NCBI RefSeq assembly: GCF_014201145.1 | Contig: NZ_JACHDP010000001.1 | Location: forward strand, 4,464,001-4,528,000 | Reading direction: 5' to 3' | From: Micromonospora parathelypteridis | GTDB taxonomy: Bacteria > Actinomycetota > Actinomycetes > Mycobacteriales > Micromonosporaceae | DNA length: 64,000 nucleotides | In this document: positions 30,684-40,320 of the stretch, piece by piece | Position numbering within the stretch: position 1 is the first letter of the stretch | Layout: each line of letters starts with the position of its first letter | The notes under the pieces: model-generated | What the model saw: the letters and a program-made list of their open reading frames with translations, nothing else | The model's database searches: none | Told to the model about the DNA's origin: nothing | Program-made: the position numbers and the translations under genes

Positions 30684-30775
30684 CCGGCCCAGGGTATCCC
30701 GCCGGACGGCCCGGCCGGGCCCGTCGGAACTGACCGGTGCCGGTGACCCACGGCGGGTGGTCCCCGGTGGACCGC

Positions 30776-32593
30776 TCACCGTGCCCGTACGGCCAGCAGC
30801 GCGGTGTCGTCCTCCCGGTGGCGGATCGAGGCGAGCAGCAGGTCGCACAGCTCGTCGAGGGGCAGCTTGTCGGCACCGGTCAGCCGGCCGACCAGCTCGG
30901 CGAACCCCTCGTCGATGGACCGGTCCCGCCGCTCGATCAGCCCGTCGGTGTAGAGCAGCAGGGTGTCACCGGTGGCCAGGCTGGTCGACTGGCTGGTCCG
31001 CGGTGACGGCCGGGTCAGGCCGAGCAGTGGCTCCGGCGTCGCGTTGAGGGCCTCCACCGCCCCGCCGACGCGGACCACCAGGGCCGGCGGGTGCCCGGCG
31101 TTGGACCAGGTCACCTCGTGGACGCCGGCGACCTGCGGACAGATCCGGACCAGCGTCGCGGTGGCGGCGATCGGCAGCCGCAGGCCACGGATCGCGCCAT
31201 CCAGGTTGCTCATCAGCGCCCCGACCGTGTCCGGCCGACCGAAGGCGTTGCCCCGCACGAGGTTGCGCAACTGGCCCATGGTGGCCGCGGCCTCGATGTC
31301 GTGCCCGGCCACGTCCCCGATCGCCACGATCACGTCGCCGTCGGGCTGGACGAAGGCGTCATACCAGTCGCCGCCCACCTCCACCCGGTCGGCGGCCGGT
31401 TGGTAACGGGCCGCCAGCTCCAACTGCCCCACGACCGGCAGCCTCGGCAACATGCTGTGTTGCAGGACCTCGGCGACGTGCCGCTGCTCGCCGTACATCG
31501 AGCTGTTGCCGACGGCCTGGCCGGCCCGGCGGCCGATCTCGACAGCGGTGAGCAGGTCGCGGTCGTCGAACTGCTGACGCTGAGCGCCGTTGACCAGGGT
31601 GATCGCGCCCAGCACGGTGCCACCGACACCCCGCACGGGCACGCACAGGTAGGAGGCGATGCCCAGACGGCCGGCGATCGACGTCATCTCCGGGATCGTG
31701 GTGCCCCTCGTCACGTCGGCCAGGGACGCGACGCCGCCGAGCCGGGGCTGGCCGGTCCGGAGCACCGTCCGGATGATCGACTCCGGGCGCAGCCCAGTGC
31801 GCAGCAGCTCACCGAAGCGGCCGACGTCCGCTGTCCGGGCCGGGTCACGGTGCACCGAGACCACCTCCCGGGGCAGGCCGGTCGGCCCGATCAGAGTGAG
31901 CAGGCACCAGTCCGCGAGCAGCGGCACCATGGCGGCAGCGAGCCGGTGCAGCGCGGTGCCCACGTCCAGGGTGCCGGCCAACGTCTCACTCACCCCGGCC
32001 AGCAGTTCCAGCCGCTCGTGCGCCTGCACGACCCGCCGCCGTGCCTCCTGCGCGCCGTCGAGCGCGATCCGCAGTCGCAGCTCCGACGAGCAGGCGGCCG
32101 CCAGGTCGGCAAGTGTCCGCAGCTGCGCGGCGGTCCACGCGCGAGGTTTGCTGTCGATGGCGCAGAGCGCGCCGAGCACCCGGCCGGAGAGGTCGGTCAG
32201 TGGCACCCCGGCGTACGCGACCACGCCGAGGTCCTCGATGGCCGGGTTGTGTCGTACGCGGGGATAGAGCCGGGCGTCGGGCAGCACCATCGGCGCCTCG
32301 ACGTCCACCACGTGCTGGCAGAACGAGTGGCTCAGCGGGGTCTGCCGGCGCTCCGACCAGGGCTCCGGCAACCCGACCGCGCCCGGAAAGAACTGCCGGT
32401 CGGCGGAGACCAGGGAGACCAGCGCGACCGGCACGTCCAGCAGGTCGCTGACCAGCCGGGCGAACCGATCGAACGCCTCGTCCGGGGCCGCCTCCAGCCC
32501 GGTGTCGGCGAGCGCGCGCAGCCGCTCCGGGTCGGCGAGCGCCGCAGGTGGGGCGACCGGAGGCCGGGCGGTGGCGGGGGAGCCGTCGGTCAT
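30776..32593 (-). CDS. GAF-GAF-PP2C (SpoIIE-type) phosphatase
   Basis: A 605-residue cytoplasmic signalling protein. GAF 1 spans about residues 35-175 (LSHSFCQHVVDVEAPMVLPD, AYAGVPL). A short coiled segment leads to GAF 2 at about 195-355. The C-terminal PP2C/SpoIIE phosphatase (about 375-600) has metal-site motifs VGGDWYDAF, IGDVAGHDIEAAATM, WSNAGHPPALV, LLLYTDGLIERR and EDDTALL. Such proteins typically dephosphorylate an anti-sigma-factor antagonist in response to a ligand or redox cue sensed by GAF. No anti-sigma or STAS gene is adjacent, so the target is unknown. Confidence 0.92.
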   Translation of the reverse strand: MTDGSPATARPPVAPPAALADPERLRALADTGLEAAPDEAFDRFARLVSDLLDVPVALVSLVSADRQFFPGAVGLPEPWSERRQTPLSHSFCQHVVDVEAPMVLPDARLYPRVRHNPAIEDLGVVAYAGVPLTDLSGRVLGALCAIDSKPRAWTAAQLRTLADLAAACSSELRLRIALDGAQEARRRVVQAHERLELLAGVSETLAGTLDVGTALHRLAAAMVPLLADWCLLTLIGPTGLPREVVSVHRDPARTADVGRFGELLRTGLRPESIIRTVLRTGQPRLGGVASLADVTRGTTIPEMTSIAGRLGIASYLCVPVRGVGGTVLGAITLVNGAQRQQFDDRDLLTAVEIGRRAGQAVGNSSMYGEQRHVAEVLQHSMLPRLPVVGQLELAARYQPAADRVEVGGDWYDAFVQPDGDVIVAIGDVAGHDIEAAATMGQLRNLVRGNAFGRPDTVGALMSNLDGAIRGLRLPIAATATLVRICPQVAGVHEVTWSNAGHPPALVVRVGGAVEALNATPEPLLGLTRPSPRTSQSTSLATGDTLLLYTDGLIERRDRSIDEGFAELVGRLTGADKLPLDELCDLLLASIRHREDDTALLAVRAR

Positions 32594-32779
32594 CGAGCAC
32601 CTGTCTGCTGGGGCGGAGGCCGACCGGCCCTCCGACCCTTCGTTATACCTCGTCCAGGCCCGGGTCGAACATCGGTGTGCTGAGTCTCGCCCGCCCCGGC
32701 TCCGCGCGCCATCCCCCGGGACGCCGGTTCGCGGCCGTGCCTGCGCCGGCCTCGGCGGCGGGGACTATCGTCGGCTGAC

Positions 32780-33706
32780 GTGAAGGTATGGATTCCGCAC
32801 CAGGCCGGCCTGAACCTCATGGGGGAGCTGCCCCCGGACGTGACGGTGGAGGTGTTCGAGCACGCCGACCGGATGCCCTCGGAGGTCGCCGACGTCCGCG
32901 TCTGGGTGCCACCGTTCCTGGGCGGCACGGACGCGACGGCCCTCCTGCGTGAGCTGCCCGACCTTTCGGTGGTGCAGTTGCTCTCCGCCGGAGCGGATGC
33001 CTGGGCCGGCCGGACGCCGCCGAGTGTCACGCTCTGCGACGCACGCGGCGTGCACGACCCGTCCACCGCCGAGTGGGTCGTCACCGCGATCCTCGCTCAG
33101 CTGCGGGCGTTCCCGACGTTCGTCCGCGCGCAGGCCGAACGGCGCTGGGCGAACGAGGGGAACACCCCGACCGGCGAGCTGACCGGCAAACGGGTGCTCA
33201 TCGTCGGCGCGGGTGCGATCGGCACCGCGGTGCGTGACCGACTCGCCCCGTTCGAGGTGAGCTTCACCCTGGTCGCGAGGACGGCCCGCCCGGAGCAGGG
33301 GGTGCACGCCGTCGAGGAGTTGCCCCGGCTGCTGCCCGAGGCGGACGTGGTGGTGGTGCTGGTGCCGCTCACCGACCAGACCCGTGGCCTGATCGACAAG
33401 GAGTTCCTGGCCGCGATGCCGGACGGGGCGCTGCTGGTCAACGCGGCCCGGGGGCCGGTGGCCCACACCGAGGCGCTCGTCGCCGAGCTGGGCACCGGTC
33501 GGATCTCGGCCGCGCTGGACGTCACCGACCCGGAGCCACTGCCTGCCGACTCTCCGCTCTGGGCGATGCCGAACGTGCTGCTCACCCCGCACGTGGCCGG
33601 GGCGGTGCGGGGCTTGCTGCCGCGGGCCTACCGACTGGTCGGTGACCAGGTTCGCCGGTTCGCCGCCGGGCAGCCACTGATCAACACGGTGGTCGACGGC
33701 TACTGA
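32780..33706 (+). CDS. D-isomer specific 2-hydroxyacid dehydrogenase
   Basis: A 308-residue NAD(P)-dependent dehydrogenase. The substrate domain comes first. The Rossmann motif GKRVLIVGAGAIGTAV lies at about residues 136-151. Catalytic residues are Arg in LVNAARGPVAHTEAL (about 226), Glu in DVTDPEPLP (about 255) and His in VLLTPHVAGAV (about 273), the canonical triad. It reduces 2-keto acids or oxidises D-2-hydroxy acids; the substrate is not determinable. The GTG start is at 32780. Its 3' end overlaps the convergent PH-like gene by 7 bp. Confidence 0.92.
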   Translation: MKVWIPHQAGLNLMGELPPDVTVEVFEHADRMPSEVADVRVWVPPFLGGTDATALLRELPDLSVVQLLSAGADAWAGRTPPSVTLCDARGVHDPSTAEWVVTAILAQLRAFPTFVRAQAERRWANEGNTPTGELTGKRVLIVGAGAIGTAVRDRLAPFEVSFTLVARTARPEQGVHAVEELPRLLPEADVVVVLVPLTDQTRGLIDKEFLAAMPDGALLVNAARGPVAHTEALVAELGTGRISAALDVTDPEPLPADSPLWAMPNVLLTPHVAGAVRGLLPRAYRLVGDQVRRFAAGQPLINTVVDGY

Positions 33707-34092
33707 CCGGGCGCCTCGGCCGCGTTGTCCGGCAGCGCCTGGCCGGTGGCCGACACCAGGCGGGGCAGGTCCACGCCGCGGACGGCCGGCAGGGAGACCT
33801 GCTGGCCGTCGTCGAGCCGGGCGACCGCCCGTCCGCGCTGGTCGGTGGTCAGCTCGAGGACCTGGTCCCAGTTGATCCGGCGTTGCCCGACCAACGCCCG
33901 TACGCGCAGCTCCCGCGCGTCGGCGTCGGTGCCGGCACGCCAGGCCCACAGCCCGACGGCGAGCGGGACGAGCAGCACCGGCAGCAGGTAGCCCCGGGCG
34001 TTGGCCAGCGGCAGGGCACCGATGAAGGCGATGACCGCGGCGACCAGGATGGCTTGGTTGTACCGGAAGCGGACCGTGTCGGGCTTACTCAC
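33700..34092 (-). CDS. PH-domain-like membrane protein
   Basis: A 130-residue protein with two closely spaced hydrophobic helices (about residues 13-30 and 33-50). They are followed by a beta-rich cytoplasmic part with ELRVRALVGQRRINWDQVLEL and RGRAVARLDDGQQVSLPAVRG. That is the pattern of the small actinobacterial bacterial-PH (bPH) proteins. GTG start. Function unknown. It is convergent with, and overlaps by 7 bp, the hydroxyacid dehydrogenase gene. Confidence 0.82.
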   Translation of the reverse strand: MSKPDTVRFRYNQAILVAAVIAFIGALPLANARGYLLPVLLVPLAVGLWAWRAGTDADARELRVRALVGQRRINWDQVLELTTDQRGRAVARLDDGQQVSLPAVRGVDLPRLVSATGQALPDNAAEAPGQ

Positions 34093-34259
34093 CCTCCGAT
34101 GATCCCACCCTCGGCCGGTCCGGCTCGCGGCGGGCGGTGCCGGCAGGGTGCGGTGCGTCGTACAGTGACACGGGTCGTTGTCTCCACCGGGTGACCGGCA
34201 CGTAACCGATCTGGCCGTCGATCGTTGTCAGTAATTGGACAGCGGATCAACAAACTCCG

Positions 34260-36710
34260 ATGTCCTGCACCGTCGCACCGCCCCCGTGCCCCCTCACGAA
34301 GGCGACCGCTGTGCTCCTCGCGTACCCGTTCCGCGTCCTCGTCCCCCGCCGGGTGGCACCGGAGACCGCCACGTCCACGGCGGTGGCGCTGCTCCTCCTC
34401 GCCGGTGCCGCCGACCTGGTCCCCGCCCCGGTGGTGATCGCGCTGGCAGCTGGCGCCGGCGCCACCCTCGCCGGGGTGCGGCTGGCCCGGCTGGCCTCCC
34501 GGCGCCGCACCGATCCGTCACCGCGTGCGGCGGGCGTGCTGCTCGACGCGGCGGTGGTGGCGGCTGGCCTGACCGCCGTCGTGCTGCCCCTGGTCGACGG
34601 CGGGCACACCTCGGCCGTGCTGGTCGGGTCGCTGGTCGTGGCGGCCCTCTCCGTGACCGGGCTGTGTCGGCTTCCCGGCCGGACGCGACCGTCGGCCGGG
34701 GTCGGGCTGCGCTGGCTGGTCGAGTCGACCAGCCCGGCCGTCGGGATGGCCCTCGCCGGTTGGCTGCTGCTGCCCCATGACGGCCTGCCGGTTTCGGTCC
34801 GGCTGGTCGCCGCGTTGGCGCTCGGCGGGCTGGGCATGGCCGTGCTCAACGCGTTCGCCGGGCCACGGCGACGTTCTCCAGCGGCGGTGTGTCGGGGCGG
34901 CGTCCTGCTCACCCTGGGCGGGCTGGTGCTGCTGGCCGCGCTGCCGTCGCCGGCCGGGCGGGTGACCCTGCTGGCCGTACCCCCGCTGGTGCTCGGGATG
35001 CTGCTCGTCGCGGTGGGTGCGGCCGACGCGGCGGACGCCGGTGATCCCGGGCCGGCGGATCCGATCGCTCCGGCCTGGCCCCGGTCGGTGCTCCCGGCTG
35101 CGGTCCTGCTGCTGGCGGCGGGTCTGCACCTGAGCGCCGGCCGCGCGACGGACCGGACGAGCGTGTTGTTGGCCCTGGCGGCGGTGCCGCCCCTGGTGCT
35201 GCGCGAACTGCTTCGGGCCGGTGACGCGCCCACCGCCGAACGCCGCGCCGCACATCGCCGACCCGCCGGCAGCGCCGTCCGGCACCGCTTCGCGGCGCAA
35301 CCACGCTCGCTGGGCACGTCGGATCTCCCACCTGGGCAGCCCGCGCACGGCCAGCCCGGCCGCCCCGGTGACTCGGATGGTCCGGTCACCGCAAACGGTG
35401 CCGGCTCGGCCTGGTCGCCGGATGACGGCGCCGGCTGGCCGACGTTCGACCGGCGGCCCGTTGCGGCGGGCGGCGGTCCTCCGGGCGACCGAGCCGCCCT
35501 GCTGGACGCCCTCGCCGCGATCGGTGACGTGCCGGCGCCGTCCGGCGCGCTGCTCCTGGTGGACCTGCACGGCACCGACGGGATCGGCCCGACCGCGCGG
35601 GAGGACGTGCTGGCCGAGGCGGTGCACCGGGCCCGCGCGGTCGTCGCCTCCGACGACCTGATCACCGGGTGCACGGGTGCCGGCTTCGCCGTGGTCACCG
35701 GTGCCGGCCCGGTGCTGGCGTACGCGCTGGGCAACCGGCTGCTGACCGCGCTCGCCCCGCCCTACCAGCTGGCCGGTTCGGTGCTGCGCGTGCAGACCAG
35801 CATCGGGTTGGCCGAGGTGAGCGGTGACCGGCCGGCGGACGTGCTCCGGCAGGCCGAGCTGGCCCGACGACGGGCCGTGCAGCTGGGCCGGGACCGGGTC
35901 GAGTGGTACGACGCGTTCCTGGAGGAACAGCTGGTTCGCCGGCTCGACCTGGAACGGGAACTGCCCGGTGCGGTGGCGCGTGGCGAGCTGGATCTCGTGT
36001 ACCAGCCGGTGCTCGACCTGGCGGACGGGCAGCCGGTCGGCGCGGAGGCGTTGCTGCGTTGGCGGAGCCCGGTGCTCGGCACGGTGCTCCCGGCCGAGTT
36101 GCTGCCGGTCGCCGAGGATCTGGACCTGGTCGGCGAGCTGGAATGGTGGGTACTGGACCGGGCCTGCCGGCAGTTGTCCAATTGGTCGGCGGGCGTCCGG
36201 GAGCTGTGGATGGCGGTCAACGTCACGACCCGGGAGCTGACCACCCCCGACTTCGTCCAGCGGGCCGCGGCCGTGCTGGCCGCGTACGGGGTGCCGCCGG
36301 AGCGGTTGGTGGTGGAGGTGAGCGAGCCGAGGGTCGCGGGTGACCTGCCGACCGTGGTGGCGCGGCTGGCCGGGCTGCGGTCGCTGGGCGTACGCACCGC
36401 GTTGGACGACTTCCGGCCCGAGCACGCCTCGCTGGCGCAGCTCCGCCGCCTGCCGATCGACCTGCTCAAGGTTGGCCCGGAGCTGGTGGGCGCACGGCCG
36501 GACGGGCAGCCACCGCTGATCGACGTGGTGGTCAACGTCGGCGAGCGGCTGGGCGTCGAGATCGTTGCCGAGGAGCTGGAGTCGTCGACCCAGGTCGAGG
36601 GGGCGCGCCGGGGCGGCTGCCGGTACGGGCAGGGATTCGCGCTGGCCCGCCCGGCGACGGCCGAGCGGGTCGAGGCGTACTTCGAGGAGTTTCCGTCGGC
36701 GTCCCGCTGA
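34260..36710 (+). CDS. EAL-domain membrane protein with degenerate GGDEF
   Basis: An 816-residue protein. About ten hydrophobic helices span residues 15-320, followed by a disordered linker (about 330-410). A GGDEF-like domain follows (about 415-555), whose active site reads GCTGAGFAVV instead of GGDEF. The EAL domain (about 560-805) keeps GAEALLRWRSP, NVTTRELTT and ALDDF. The loop-6 FGTGYSS is replaced by FRPEHAS, and the KxDxxxV segment by KVGPELV. It probably senses through the membrane and binds GTP or c-di-GMP; phosphodiesterase activity is doubtful. The start is uncertain: ATG at 34260 or a GTG near 34311. Confidence 0.82.
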   Translation: MSCTVAPPPCPLTKATAVLLAYPFRVLVPRRVAPETATSTAVALLLLAGAADLVPAPVVIALAAGAGATLAGVRLARLASRRRTDPSPRAAGVLLDAAVVAAGLTAVVLPLVDGGHTSAVLVGSLVVAALSVTGLCRLPGRTRPSAGVGLRWLVESTSPAVGMALAGWLLLPHDGLPVSVRLVAALALGGLGMAVLNAFAGPRRRSPAAVCRGGVLLTLGGLVLLAALPSPAGRVTLLAVPPLVLGMLLVAVGAADAADAGDPGPADPIAPAWPRSVLPAAVLLLAAGLHLSAGRATDRTSVLLALAAVPPLVLRELLRAGDAPTAERRAAHRRPAGSAVRHRFAAQPRSLGTSDLPPGQPAHGQPGRPGDSDGPVTANGAGSAWSPDDGAGWPTFDRRPVAAGGGPPGDRAALLDALAAIGDVPAPSGALLLVDLHGTDGIGPTAREDVLAEAVHRARAVVASDDLITGCTGAGFAVVTGAGPVLAYALGNRLLTALAPPYQLAGSVLRVQTSIGLAEVSGDRPADVLRQAELARRRAVQLGRDRVEWYDAFLEEQLVRRLDLERELPGAVARGELDLVYQPVLDLADGQPVGAEALLRWRSPVLGTVLPAELLPVAEDLDLVGELEWWVLDRACRQLSNWSAGVRELWMAVNVTTRELTTPDFVQRAAAVLAAYGVPPERLVVEVSEPRVAGDLPTVVARLAGLRSLGVRTALDDFRPEHASLAQLRRLPIDLLKVGPELVGARPDGQPPLIDVVVNVGERLGVEIVAEELESSTQVEGARRGGCRYGQGFALARPATAERVEAYFEEFPSASR

Positions 36711-36718
36711 GCCTTCGC

Positions 36719-36730
36719 TGAACCGGTTCA
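36719..36730. promoter_or_regulatory. Candidate LacI-type operator palindrome
   Basis: TGAACCGGTTCA is a perfect 12-bp palindrome with the central CG typical of LacI-family operators. It overlaps the stop of the LacI gene. Its half-site CCGGTTCA recurs at 37813-37820 in the LacI/beta-mannosidase promoter region. A 3'-end location is unusual, so it may be an auxiliary operator or coincidence. Confidence 0.4.
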
Positions 36731-37747
36731 TCTCTCCCGGGGTGGCGCGGTGCTGCCACGAGGGGTGAGCTGCGGCGTCTCGTCCTGCACCCGGCTCGCC
36801 GGCTGTCCGGCGATGACGGCGAGCAGTTGCCGGGCGGCGTGCGCTCCGTACGCCGGGATGTCCCGGCCCAGCGCGGTCAGCGGCGGGTGCACCAGTCGGC
36901 ACAACGGCGAGTCGTCCCAGGCCACGATGGACAGATCGCCGGGCACCGTGAGCCCCATCTCCTGGGCGACGGACAGCCCGGCGATGGCCATCACGTCGTT
37001 GTCGTAGATGACCGCGGTGGGCCGGTGGGCGGAGCTGAGCAGCCGGCGGGTGGCCCGGCCGCCCTCCTCCCCGGTGTAGTCGGACCAGACGGTGACCGCG
37101 TCGACCAGGTCGAGCCGCTGGCACAGCGCGGCGAAGGCGTCGGTACGGATCTCGGTGTGCCGCAGGTCGGGCAGGCCCGCGACCCGGGCGATCCGCCGGT
37201 GTCCGAGCGCGACCAGATATTCCACCGTCTCGGTCAAGGCGGCCTCGTCATCGGACCAGAGGCTGCCCAGGTCGCCGGTGCCACCGGGCCCGCCGATCAC
37301 CACCGCCGGCAGTTGCAGCTGCTCGAGTGCGGGGATGCGCCGGTCGTCGGTGCGCAGGTCGCAGACGAGCACCCCGTCCACCCGACGCTCGCCCCACCAG
37401 CGCCGGTAGACCGCGATCTCGGCCTCGGGGTCGGCCACCACCTGGAGGGTCAGCGCGTACGAGCGGGCGGAGAGTTCGGCCTCGACGCCACTGATCAGCG
37501 CCATGAAGAACGGCTCGACGCCGAGTGTCCGGGCCGGCCGGCACAGGGCCAGACCGACCGCCCCGGCGGTGGCTGCGGAGAGTGCGCGGGCAGCGCTGCT
37601 GCGGCTGAACCCGATCTCCGTGGCGATGGCCAGGATGCGCTGCCGGGTGGCCTCGGAGACGCCGGGCTGCCCGTTCAACGCGTACGAGACGGCACCCTTG
37701 GACACCCCGGCGTACCGGGCGACGTCGGCGATGGTCGGCCGCTTCAC
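36728..37747 (-). CDS. LacI family transcriptional regulator
   Basis: A 339-residue repressor. The N-terminal LacI helix-turn-helix reads TIADVARYAGVSKGAVSYALNG (about residues 5-26), followed by the hinge-helix text RSSAARALSA. A periplasmic-binding-protein-like sensor domain follows (about 60-325) with GVLVCDLRTDD, LGHRRIARVAG and DLSIVAWDDSPLC. The GTG at 37747 has AAGGAG about 9 bp upstream; a longer frame upstream is not conserved. It is divergent from a beta-mannosidase gene, so it likely represses that gene in the absence of a mannoside-type inducer. Confidence 0.92.
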   Translation of the reverse strand: MKRPTIADVARYAGVSKGAVSYALNGQPGVSEATRQRILAIATEIGFSRSSAARALSAATAGAVGLALCRPARTLGVEPFFMALISGVEAELSARSYALTLQVVADPEAEIAVYRRWWGERRVDGVLVCDLRTDDRRIPALEQLQLPAVVIGGPGGTGDLGSLWSDDEAALTETVEYLVALGHRRIARVAGLPDLRHTEIRTDAFAALCQRLDLVDAVTVWSDYTGEEGGRATRRLLSSAHRPTAVIYDNDVMAIAGLSVAQEMGLTVPGDLSIVAWDDSPLCRLVHPPLTALGRDIPAYGAHAARQLLAVIAGQPASRVQDETPQLTPRGSTAPPRER

Positions 37748-37790
37748 CGGCGTGCTCCTTCGCTCTGGCCGTTGACCGTCCGGATTCCGA

Positions 37791-37820
37791 ACCGTACGGT
37801 GGCTTAGCTTATCCGGTTCA
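37791..37820. promoter_or_regulatory. Candidate operators in LacI/beta-mannosidase divergent region
   Basis: The 106-bp region between the divergent starts contains ACCGTACGGT (37791-37800), a perfect 10-bp palindrome. It also has CCGGTTCA (37813-37820), which repeats the half-site of the 12-bp palindrome at 36719-36730. LacI proteins usually bind such CG-centred palindromes. These are candidates only. Confidence 0.4.
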
Positions 37821-37853
37821 GTCAACGTCTTTCGATGCAGAAGGTGCGGTGAA

Positions 37854-40307
37854 GTGTTGAGCCGACAGGCACTCTACGACGGTTGGACCCTGCGGGCGGC
37901 ACCCGGAGCGCACGTGCCGGCCGAAATTGCCGGGCAGACCGTGCCGGCGACCGTGCCCGGTTGTGTGCACACCGACCTGCTCGACGCCGGGCTGATCCCC
38001 GATCCCTACCTCGACGACAACGAGGTGGCGCTGGCCTGGATCGGGCGCACCGACTGGCACTACCGGACGAGCTTCCGGCGCCCGACCGAACACCACGACC
38101 GGGTCGACCTGGTCTGCGCCGGCCTGGACACCGTGGCCACGCTCACCGTCAACGGTGTCGAGGTCGGTCGCACCGAGAACATGCACCGCGGCTATCGGTT
38201 CGACGTCCGGTCGTTGCTGCGCGACGGCGACAACGACCTGGCCATCACGTTCGACTCCGCGTACCGCTACGCCGAGGCGCAGCAGGAACGGCTCGGCGAC
38301 CGGCCCAACGCCTACCCGGAGCCCTTCCACTTCATCCGCAAGATGGCCTGCAACTTCGGCTGGGACTGGGGGCCGACCCTGGTCACCGCCGGCATCTGGC
38401 AGGAGATCAGCCTGCACGCCTGGTCCACCGCCCGGTTGGCCACCGTCCGCCCACTGGTCACGATGGACGGCCGCGACGGCCAGGTCGAGCTGCACGTCGA
38501 CGTCGAGCGGGTCGCGGACGTCCCGCTGACCGTCCGGGCGGCCGTCGCCGGCGTCAGCGCCGACGTGGTCATCCCGGCTGGCCAGCGCACGGCCGTGCTG
38601 ACCCTCACCGTCCGCGAGCCCGCGCTCTGGTGGCCCCGGGGGTACGGCGAACAGGTGCGCCACCCGATCGAGGTGACCCTGCACGGACCGCACGGAGACG
38701 TCCTCGACAACTGGTCCCACCGGATCGGCTTCCGTTCCGTGCGACTGGACACCACCGCGGACGACCACGGGACCCCGTTCGCGTTGTCGGTCAACGACGT
38801 CCCCGTCTTCGTACGCGGGGTCAACTGGATCCCGGACGACGTGTTCCCCACCCGGATCACCCGGGACCGGCTGGCCGAGCGGTTCGACCAGGCCATCGCG
38901 GCCAACATCAACCTGCTGCGCGTCTGGGGCGGCGGCCGGTACGAGTCGGCGGACTTCTACGACCTCGCCGACGAACGCGGGCTGCTCGTCCAGCAGGACT
39001 TCCTCTTCGCCTGCGCGGCCTACCCGGAGGAGGAGCCGTTCGGCACTGAGGTGGCTGCCGAGGCCGCCGAGCAGGTGACCCGGCTTTCGCCGTACCCGTC
39101 GTTGGTGCTCTGGACCGGCAACAACGAGAACATCTGGGGCTGGCACGACTGGGACTGGCAGCAGGACCTCGCCGGGCGTACCTGGGGGCGCGGTTACTAC
39201 CTCGACGTGCTGCCCCGGATCGTCGGTGAGCTCGACCCGACCCGTCCGTACTGGCCGGGCAGCCCCTGGTCGGGCACCGAGGCGATCCACCCCAATGACC
39301 CGGCGCACGGCACCACCCACATCTGGGACGTGTGGAACACCGACGACTACACCAAGTACCGGGAGTACGTGCCGCGCTTCGTCGCCGAGTTCGGCTACCA
39401 GGGCCCACCGGCGTACGCCACCCTCCGCCGGGCGCTCAGCGACGAACCCCTGGCGCACGACTCACCGGGCATGGCGCACCACCAGAAGGCGGCCGACGGG
39501 GACGCCAAGCTCCAGCGTGGCCTCGACGCGCACCTGCCCGCCCCGGCGGACTTCGACGACTGGCACTACCTGACGCAGCTCAACCAGGCACGAGCGATCC
39601 AGCTCGGGGTCGAGCACTTCCGCTCACACCGGGGCGTCTGCGCGGGCACCATCGTCTGGCAGCTCAACGACTGCTGGCCGGTCACGTCCTGGTCCGCCGT
39701 CGACGGCGACGGCCGTCGCAAACCCCTGTGGTACGCGCTGCGCCACGCGTACGCCGATCGACTGCTCACCGTGCAGCCCCGCGACGGGGGCCTCGCCCTG
39801 GTCGCGGTCAACGACGGCGGCACGACCTGGCGGGCGTCGGCCTCGGTGACCCGGCTGACCCTCGCCGGTGAGCCCCGGGCGAAGACGACGTTCGAGCTGG
39901 ACGTCCCCGCGTACGCCTCGGTCGTGGTTGCGCTGCCGGCGGAGCTGGCCCGGCCGGACGAGACCCGGCGTGAGCTACTGGTCGCCGAGGCGGGTCAGAG
40001 CGCCGAGCGGGCGCTGTGGTTCTTCGCCGAGGACCGGGACGTGGACTGGCCGTCGGCGGTGTGGAACGCCACGGTCGAGCCGTTCGACGGCGGTCAGCGG
40101 GTCCGGGTCACCACCGGCACGGTGTTGCGCGACCTGACGCTCTTCGCGGACCGGCTCGACCCGTCGGCGTCCGTCGACCAGGCCCTGGTCACTCTGCTGC
40201 CGGGCGAGTCTGTCACCTTCACCGTGCGGGCCGATGGGTTGCTCGACGCTGCGGCCCTGACCGCCCGACCGGTGCTGCGCTGCGTCAACGACATCGAACG
40301 GAGCTAG
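37854..40307 (+). CDS. Beta-mannosidase, glycoside hydrolase family 2
   Basis: An 817-residue GH2 enzyme. A sugar-binding jelly-roll comes first (TVPGCVHTDLLDAGLIPDPY, HYRTSF), then an Ig-like domain (about residues 190-300). The barrel has FVRGVNWIPDDVFPTRI, the acid/base Glu in LWTGNNENIWGWHDWD (about 425) and the nucleophile Glu in FVAEFGYQGPP (about 510). GTIVWQLNDCWPVTSWSAVD follows the active site. The pattern matches beta-mannosidases rather than beta-galactosidases. No signal peptide is visible, so it probably cleaves imported manno-oligosaccharides in the cytoplasm. GTG start after AAGGTG. Likely controlled by the divergent LacI regulator. Confidence 0.92.
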   Translation: MLSRQALYDGWTLRAAPGAHVPAEIAGQTVPATVPGCVHTDLLDAGLIPDPYLDDNEVALAWIGRTDWHYRTSFRRPTEHHDRVDLVCAGLDTVATLTVNGVEVGRTENMHRGYRFDVRSLLRDGDNDLAITFDSAYRYAEAQQERLGDRPNAYPEPFHFIRKMACNFGWDWGPTLVTAGIWQEISLHAWSTARLATVRPLVTMDGRDGQVELHVDVERVADVPLTVRAAVAGVSADVVIPAGQRTAVLTLTVREPALWWPRGYGEQVRHPIEVTLHGPHGDVLDNWSHRIGFRSVRLDTTADDHGTPFALSVNDVPVFVRGVNWIPDDVFPTRITRDRLAERFDQAIAANINLLRVWGGGRYESADFYDLADERGLLVQQDFLFACAAYPEEEPFGTEVAAEAAEQVTRLSPYPSLVLWTGNNENIWGWHDWDWQQDLAGRTWGRGYYLDVLPRIVGELDPTRPYWPGSPWSGTEAIHPNDPAHGTTHIWDVWNTDDYTKYREYVPRFVAEFGYQGPPAYATLRRALSDEPLAHDSPGMAHHQKAADGDAKLQRGLDAHLPAPADFDDWHYLTQLNQARAIQLGVEHFRSHRGVCAGTIVWQLNDCWPVTSWSAVDGDGRRKPLWYALRHAYADRLLTVQPRDGGLALVAVNDGGTTWRASASVTRLTLAGEPRAKTTFELDVPAYASVVVALPAELARPDETRRELLVAEAGQSAERALWFFAEDRDVDWPSAVWNATVEPFDGGQRVRVTTGTVLRDLTLFADRLDPSASVDQALVTLLPGESVTFTVRADGLLDAAALTARPVLRCVNDIERS

Positions 40308-40320
40308 CTTCCCTCCCAAG

